Of a stretch of 64,000 bases of DNA, positions 57,921 to 64,000 are shown in pieces. Source of the DNA: Fusarium oxysporum f. sp. lycopersici 4287 (taxonomy: Eukaryota; Ascomycota; Sordariomycetes; Hypocreales; Nectriaceae); contig NC_030995.1 of assembly GCF_000149955.1 (NCBI RefSeq), positions 682,001-746,000 of the forward strand. Reading direction: 5' to 3'. The notes under the pieces were generated by a model. It did not search any database and was not told the origin of the DNA. It saw only the letters and a list, made by a program, of their open reading frames with translations. Position 1 is the stretch's first letter. Every line of letters starts with the position of its first letter. A program made the position numbers and the translations under genes.

Positions 57921-59771
57921 CACAATGACCCCCTGCCTGGATGATAATAGATCTCTACAACACCATAGTTTGATTGCATCTTAATCACACACACTACATT
58001 GTTTCCCTTGCCACAAGAGCTATGAGCCCTCCCGATCTAGCATCATCAGTACACACGGCATCACATCTTATTAGGCGTTTCATCTTCTTTTCTACTACTC
58101 AAATGAATATAGACTGCAGTACTATGACCAAAAAACTTCAGTCACTGTCTCTTTCTTGTTATTTGATGTTGCTACGACTTTGTAAGTTACGCACAAGTTA
58201 CCCAACGTGGCAGGTCGTACGCATCCCTAGAACATATCCTTACAACATTTAGAAATCAGTCTTAATGCATCTGAAACTTATCGAGACTCACAGACGTGTC
58301 GATCTGTTCTCGAATTCGTGTTTGTTGGTTAATAGTAGATTCGCTAAGACTGATATGGCGTACGCAGCAGGGTTGTTTTCCAGCTGAATCCAAGCTCATG
58401 GCACGGCCCTTCCATTCCACGTGGCTATGCGCGGCATGTAAGATCTGCCGGGGTTCAAAACATAAAGGGGGGAAGATTCTCGAAATATCCTTGGTCGGAA
58501 CGAGTCATAAATTATCCTCATGTATGCTAATCTTGAACGGATTGGGATTGAGATGCGTTTGCCTCAAGTGTCAGCAACCGCAAGTGGATATCCTAAAAGC
58601 CGGATCACATCCGTAGGCTAAGGATATCTTTGGAGAAGGACAAGCATATGGGAGATCAACTCAAAATACGCCCGGCTCTTTACGGCCGCATCTTTATGTC
58701 CAGATGATATCTGTTGTTATCATTTTTACGCCAATGGCTATGGAATAGAGCACACCGCTCTGTATAGGGATACTTGAATGGGTGGCCTCAAACAAGGCCG
58801 AGCCTCCCCACGAGGCTGAGTCCTTTGGAAAGTTACCCGAAGAGCCTCATGACATGACTGGCCAAGTTCTCTCTTCTCTCTAGCGGATGGAGTTGTTCGG
58901 TGAGCCCCGGCTGTCAATCAAATAAGCGATGCAAAGCATGCAGAATCGTGTGTGCATCGAAGGATCGATGCAGAAAAACCAGATACGGCACTTGCGTACA
59001 TGAATGTAACCCCGTTTCGAATATGTAATGCATCATTGACAAGAAGTTATCCATCCATATGATTGTTGCAAGCTCACCGCTTCTCCGTTGTATGCAGCAG
59101 GCTGAAAACGAAAGTGCATATTGGGAGGGTGGGCCTCTGTTGGTTCTGTTCCTGTCCCAATCACTTCCCTCCACAGGACAAGAAATACACAACGTGGAAA
59201 GATTACCTACTCTGGAGATGCCTGAGACATTCTTGAGCCAGGTGCCTGGTTAGGTAGTCTACACACCACTACATGTTGATGCAGATGTCAAATTGGCATC
59301 AACTTTGAGACCGCTTCTTCGGTTGTGGCAACAGACCGAGTTTTCTAGCCCTCTTCTGTCTCCTTGCGCCGCCTGCACTTTCTCGTGTTTCGTTCATATT
59401 AGGATCACCGGTGTAGAAAGGCTATGTTTGGAAATGCGGGCGTTTCGATGCCCGGAATGTTTGATGGTGTTGAGGCTGTTGTAAGTATCTCGTCTCGACA
59501 GGACGTAACTCAAGCATGTTGATCCCCAGGTATCCCCTGAAGCAATTATAAAAGGTCAGAAAGTTCCGTATCGTTCTGGTAACTCTCATGCTTTGAGGCA
59601 TGGCTCTTTCAGGACATAGCTTTGAGTTCTCACATCTTCCAATGTTGAAGAACTACCGCTGAACGGCTCCCCTACTTTTATCTTTTAATTCTATTCATCA
59701 CGTTCCTTAACACATCCCAACTCGGGCACTTTATCATTCAGTGAATTTCCGAGATCCTCTCCGCCTCCGCC
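57921..59771. other. intergenic between microprotein genes B and C
   Basis: This is 1.85 kb. I looked for a further, possibly degenerate copy of the ML..[FY]I[YH]D core and did not see one. Other open frames are short and unrecognised. Confidence 0.45.
59547..59553 (+). promoter_or_regulatory. TATA box of microprotein gene C
   Basis: TATAAAA lies about 218 bp upstream of the ATG at 59772, preceded by TCCCCTGAAG, a sequence also present in the leader of gene B (near 57466). Confidence 0.55.
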
Positions 59772-60028
59772 ATGCCTTGCGACTCAACCCACACTGACAC
59801 TATCCCTAAGGGTGACACTCCACCGTGAGATACACATACTTCATCATATCATAACTTGAGCTAATGGCTTAATCCTCCAGAGTCACCATCGACACGAAGA
59901 TGTTAGAGCCCTTCATTCACGACACATCTTCTCTTCAAGATCGCCTGTTGATGAGGTCCATGGCTGAGGATAACAAGGCAATTGGAAATGGGGCCGGTTA
60001 CTCAGGACCGAAGGGTTCCAAGCTATAG
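59772..60028 (+). CDS. tandem microprotein C (66 aa, ends SKL)
   Basis: Two exons (59772-59824, 59881-60028) encode 66 residues. Exon 1 is 53 nt and joins in phase 2 (CC|A) across a 56-bp GTGAGA-CAG intron. The core MLEPFIHDTSSLQDRLL occupies residues 25-41, exactly as in paralogues A and B. The C-terminus GPKGSKL ends in SKL, the canonical type-1 peroxisomal targeting signal; A and B end in GRL and GKL. The tail between core and C-terminus is short and polar. No signal peptide or membrane segment is present. A small peroxisomal-matrix peptide is a reasonable hypothesis, not an established role. Confidence 0.74.
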
Positions 60029-60661
60029 GAGACTTGAGAAGGCTTAGTCAAGTGTATTGATGGCTAAGTATCAGACTACATGTTGTTTTGTAAGATTAGT
60101 TTGAGTTTTGTTCTGTAGATATACATTCGAGGCAAATGGATGAACCATCGCCCTTGTTCAAACTACTAGATAACGCGTGCCAGAGGAGGCCTTGCAAGTC
60201 TCCAGGCATACAAATGGTCCAAGACATCCTGGACTTATCGACGCTGACACTGAGCTCCTGAGGTGCATACCAAGGCGGTATACTGACCTGTATACAGATC
60301 ATACCGAATGAACCAACATCGGTGTGTCGTTATGCTTGGCCCACAACATGGAAACCCATTGCAGCACTTGAAATCAAGTTTCAAAGCCGTCAGCTTTTAG
60401 TCTCGGCTTGTAAACTTCCGGCTCAGAAACCAAATCTTGGAGAAGATCTGCCTTGTCTTCTCGGGGGGTCATGAGAACCAGCTCACCACTTGATGACTAC
60501 ACATATAGACCAGACCTCAGTTCTAATGAAGAGACAAGACCAAATGTCTATTTTACGTTTCATGATGTACATTGTCGCACAGATATAATTACACGTTATT
60601 CGTACCACCCCCGGCACGCCATCCACTATCCAATTCTCAACCTCCCTTTTTCTTATGTCAT
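60029..60661. other. intergenic, no gene seen
   Basis: This is 633 bp between microprotein gene C and the stop of the mitochondrial ribosomal gene. Nothing is recognisable. Confidence 0.55.
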
Positions 60662-61858
60662 TCATTGAGCCGGAGGTGTTGTGGTTGAGGGGGGTATCGA
60701 AGCATCTGCAGCCGCCACCTTTGACACACCAGCCTTCTTGAGAGCAGCAGCCTCTTTCCTTTGAGCAAGAATAGCACCAAGCTTTTCCAACATCTCTGTG
60801 CTGAGCTCGGGCTCACCCTCAGCAGCACGCTTCTCGCGCTGCATTTCGTGGAACTCTTGCAGAGGAGTCTGCATGGACTTGATAGACTCCTTTTCGGCTT
60901 CCTTTGCTGCTGCCTCGGCCTCCTTCTGCTGCACGTACCACTCCTCGTGGCGTGTTCGGAACTTGGAGAACTTATTTCTCAACTCGTCGATGACGGTCTC
61001 GGGCATGGGAGGTGAGAGTAGGTTGTAGTAAAATGTTCGGTTGTCGACAGTCTCACGGATGGTATCACCGTCGAAAGTCTCGAATTCTGGGGCCTCAACC
61101 TCGGGCCAGGGGATGACAACGTTGATTCCAGGGACAATTCGATCCCACTTATTCCCGTATTCCCATCGGTCGAAGCTCATGTTGGGGGACTTCATGTTCG
61201 GGGGAATGGCCTTAAGCTCATTGATAATGACGTCTCTTGTGACTCCGGTTTCGGGGTTGGCGATAGGATAGACTAGACGAATAGAACCGATCGAGAGGGG
61301 CATAGGCTGAGAGCGACTGTCGTTTCCAAACATGCCAGCAGAGATAGCCTAAGAACCATTAGTCCCTATTCAAGCCTTACGAAGGCCAATGATTGTGCTT
61401 ACCCGGTGATAGTTCTCGAGAGTAACATATCCTCCCTGAGGGTTGATCGTCTTGATGCGATCAATCTTGCCCTTGTCCGGCCCATCCATGATAACCACAC
61501 GGTCTGAAACAGCAAGGTTAAGCTGCTTCAAACCACCAGCCCAAGCACATCTCTTCGCCAGAACCTCAGGCCTTGGTCTGTAAAGACCATAGTTGGACCA
61601 ATCCGTTCGTACACCCTCCGTAAACATGCCATAACCATTGAAGCCCAGATCCCGCTTGGGAGCAATAGGACCTAGCGCCCAGTCCTCCTGCCTCACCCGG
61701 CGCGCATCCTGCAGATTCTGTCGGACCTCAGAGACAGCCGCTCGCATGGCTTGTCGGTTTCGAAGCTTGTAGTTGTTCTCTTCAGATTTGGCGGCTTTTT
61801 GGGCTCGTCGGCCAGCCTGGCGCTGGGCCTGGGCGACCCGCTTGGCGAGCTTCTGCAT
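60662..61858 (-). CDS. MRPL40: mitochondrial large-subunit ribosomal protein uL24m
   Basis: Two exons (61858-61403, 61348-60662) encode about 380 residues. This is the mitochondrial counterpart of bacterial L24, an early assembly protein of the large subunit. The N-terminus is basic with alternating Ala/Arg/Gln (KLAKRVAQAQRQAGRRAQKAAK), as expected for mitochondrial import. The KOW motif follows at about residues 116-150 (VSDRVVIMDGPDKGKIDRIKTINPQGG). The C-terminal extension, with FDRWEYGNKWDRIVPG and a long charged helix (about residues 280-360), is typical of fungal Mrpl40. The 54-bp intron joins CGG to GCT in phase 0. Confidence 0.9.
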
Positions 61859-64000
61859 GGCGGAGAATGAGCTGCGAGTATTTATCGAGGGGGTTTGCAG
61901 GCTCTAGCAGCTCATTGAGCGGATTGAAACTGTTGGCGCCGAATTGTCGCTGGGCGTTACGATAATTCGTTGTGGAGTGCGTGGTTGAGCTGGAAATTCT
62001 CTACGTCCAACGGAATTAGCCGCAGTAGTGTAGGTGCGGATAATGGTCAAGCACTGTACCCCGCACTATGCTCATGATAGCTTCATGTTGTGTTATTGTA
62101 AGAACTGTGATATCGGGCTGCAATTCTTTCTCACATGACTCTCACTTATATAGCTTACGAGAGATAAAGTTCCCCAATTACTTATGCGATTTTCAACACA
62201 AAGGCATACCTCTTATGTTCAACCAAACTAGTCTACTTCCACTCAACTTTAGATAATCATGCTTGATCAGGCACAGAGATCTCAGTGATTCTTTCTTGAG
62301 TATTCCACTGGTCCAGCTCTTGTGACCCGCGACTCTATCTCATCGCAATGCTTGTTTTTCTTTCGTCATGCAACCTCTATTGAAACCGTTCTGGGACGAA
62401 AATCATGTGGGTATGACAGAATGACTTGCTCATCCAATATCACCCTGAATAGCAACGAAGTATTAATATATCATACATAAGTTCAGATTTTGATCAATCA
62501 TCAAGACTGGGGTTGCATTGCCGCTGAGAGGCCTCTGAGGATGACCTTCAAGATCAGCACGTATTTGGCGGCCAGAATCACGAATGTGACAGACACAATC
62601 AAAAGATTCTGGCCCCAGGGAGCAAGAAAACCTAAGACTTTAGAAGAGGATGCTAAATAAAATAAACTCATCAAAGAGCCACCTAAGCTTAGACTAACTT
62701 ACCTAAATATTTTTGTCACTTAGGATTGAGAGCTTCAGCTTTCGTGCCTCTAGACTGGATATACAGATGTCCAAGTATCATGACTGACCCTAATCGTCCG
62801 TGATACATATCCCGTCAATCAGGGTCCTTGAGGCTTGAGGCAAGATGATCAGGGGAGGAGGTTGGATGAAAGTCCTACGCTTTTGGGCCAGCGCAGGACT
62901 TTTCTGTCCACTGTAAGCTCTTGTTACTGGCCGTCAGTCGCTCTAGGCTTTTGGCTTTGGCACGCGGAGGCGGGATGGCACAGGGCGCATTGCATGACGG
63001 ACCAGGGGTTAGAAGCTTGTGCCAGCTTCACTTCTCTTTGCATAGATTGTCTTGTGAAGATAGGCGGTGATTGATGACGCGGAAACACATGAGAATGTGT
63101 TAGCGATGGAGGTAGAGAGGAGTCAAAGCAGGAGAGAGCATTGTCCACTTCCCGACAGTAATCAACCGGAAATCAAGGTCATCAACTTCAAACGTCCTAT
63201 CAAAAATTTAAAATGGGTGCTATCCTCATGCCATCCGCAACAGTTCAAACAGCCGTTGGCGATAGCCGCCAGATCCCGGCTGGAAATCACAGAAAGCCAG
63301 ATCTAGGCAATCCACAGGAAGGCTTCTCAATGCTTTCCAATAAAGACAGATTCAATCACGGACCTCTGAGGTTGGTGGCTGGTTGATTAGCCTCATCCTC
63401 TTCAAGTGATAGAAACCGAGCCACGGTTTCAGCCTCGGCGCTATGGAGCCTAAAGTGTTCCATCGTGCATGTCTAGATGAGATGATAGTGAAGCACCAAG
63501 CAACTTAAAGCCAACAGCTACACCGCAGCAGGACTGTCTGATGGACCAAGGACTGATGAGCACGTCAGACCGACAGGAATTGTGCAGAAGGATGGCTGGT
63601 AGGCCGGCGAAGAGTCAGAAAGAGTACCTTTGTCACTTGTGAAGAATGACAGCATACAGCCCAAAGAAGCCATCTTTGCAGTTTGCAGCTTATTCTCATT
63701 GACCGTCAGTCCGTCAATCAAACTAAACCGGCTTGACCAAACGGCCAACGCCGTTACCCTGGCCCTTGATATTGTCTGTCGTCCAATGTTATCGACCAGT
63801 TCATCAAGCAGGCCGGCTCTTATCTCATCTCGTCATCATTATCACTGGCATTCTCTGTTTCAGACTCACGTAAATGGTCAACGACGCAACACAACGCAAC
63901 CACCGCATGCAAGCAAAGCAAAGCAACCAAGCAACCTACCGAATAACAACGGGCCTCCCGCTCATCTATCCAATCTGTCCCGTCTTGCATCTACCACTGA
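61859..64000. other. mostly featureless right end of window
   Basis: This is 2.1 kb upstream of MRPL40. Apart from the possible membrane-protein exon at 62511-62652, no coding frame, RNA gene or repeat is convincing. A gene starting beyond the window could have its promoter here. Confidence 0.5.
62511..62652 (-). CDS. possible 3' exon of a short membrane protein
   Basis: On the minus strand a 46-codon segment ends in a TGA at 62511 and is strongly hydrophobic (LLIVSVTFVILAAKYVLILK), flanked by FLAPWGQN and LRGLSAAMQPQS. It is preceded by a TTTATTTAG acceptor (62654-62653). A GTAAGT donor 50 bp upstream would give a normal-sized intron. The upstream exon in that frame reads back through QKYL to an in-frame TGA, beyond which a 30-codon frame starts with ATG. 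The gene may be a pseudogene, have another 5' exon, or be fortuitous. The family is not recognised. Confidence 0.3.

Noticed and set aside
1..64000. Transposons, CRISPR arrays, dispersed 5S rRNA genes, secondary-metabolite backbone genes
   Set aside because: I looked for transposase or reverse-transcriptase motifs, repeat-spacer periodicity, 5S rRNA sequence and PKS/NRPS/terpene motifs and saw none; the genome is eukaryotic, so CRISPR is not expected.

Overview
The window is nuclear DNA of a filamentous ascomycete, most likely a Sordariomycete close to Fusarium. The lineage is inferred from gene content and intron style, because no species-specific marker is visible. Introns are short (about 45-140 bp), with GTRAGT-like donors and CTAAC/CTGAC-type branch sites. 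Genes are monocistronic on both strands, and the fungal-specific content includes a Dicer-like 2, an Stc1-domain protein, a DUF7514 protein and an Ime2-type kinase.

Layout. 0-6.4 kb: an Hsp70-like ATPase whose second exon is broken by three single-base indels, then an Ime2/MAK-type kinase, both on the minus strand. 6.4-15.4 kb: about 9 kb with no recognisable gene. 15.4-26.9 kb: an Stc1-domain protein, a pyruvate dehydrogenase kinase family member, a coiled-coil protein with a GC-AG intron, and a DUF7514 protein. 28.5-38 kb: sphingosine-1-phosphate lyase, a Mnn11-like mannosyltransferase, a RING-CH membrane E3 ligase, proteasome subunit alpha-2 and an RCC1-repeat protein. 38.7-44.7 kb: Dicer-like 2, followed in frame after its stop by a repeat-bearing open extension, convergent with nicotinamide riboside kinase. 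45.6-53.9 kb: a GT64 glycosyltransferase, peptidyl-tRNA hydrolase 2, the divergent ribosome-biogenesis pair UTP7/TSR1, and the urease accessory GTPase UreG. 54.5-60.1 kb: an odd intron-bearing tRNA-like gene, then three tandem paralogous microprotein genes. 60.7-61.9 kb: mitochondrial ribosomal protein uL24m. 61.9-64 kb: mostly empty, with one possible membrane-protein exon.

How genes relate. Most are ordinary housekeeping genes without shared pathways. Exceptions are UTP7 and TSR1, which share a 555-bp promoter and both act in small-subunit biogenesis, and DCL2 and the Stc1-domain protein, which both belong to small-RNA silencing but lie 22 kb apart.

The most novel item is the microprotein cluster at 56.5-60.0 kb. 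Its genes encode 88, 73 and 66 aa. All three have a first exon of exactly 53 nt, a phase-2 intron at the same place, a core motif ending at the same residue, and a C-terminus resembling a peroxisomal targeting signal (GRL, GKL, SKL). Exon boundaries were placed by hand from splice consensus and reading-frame continuity.
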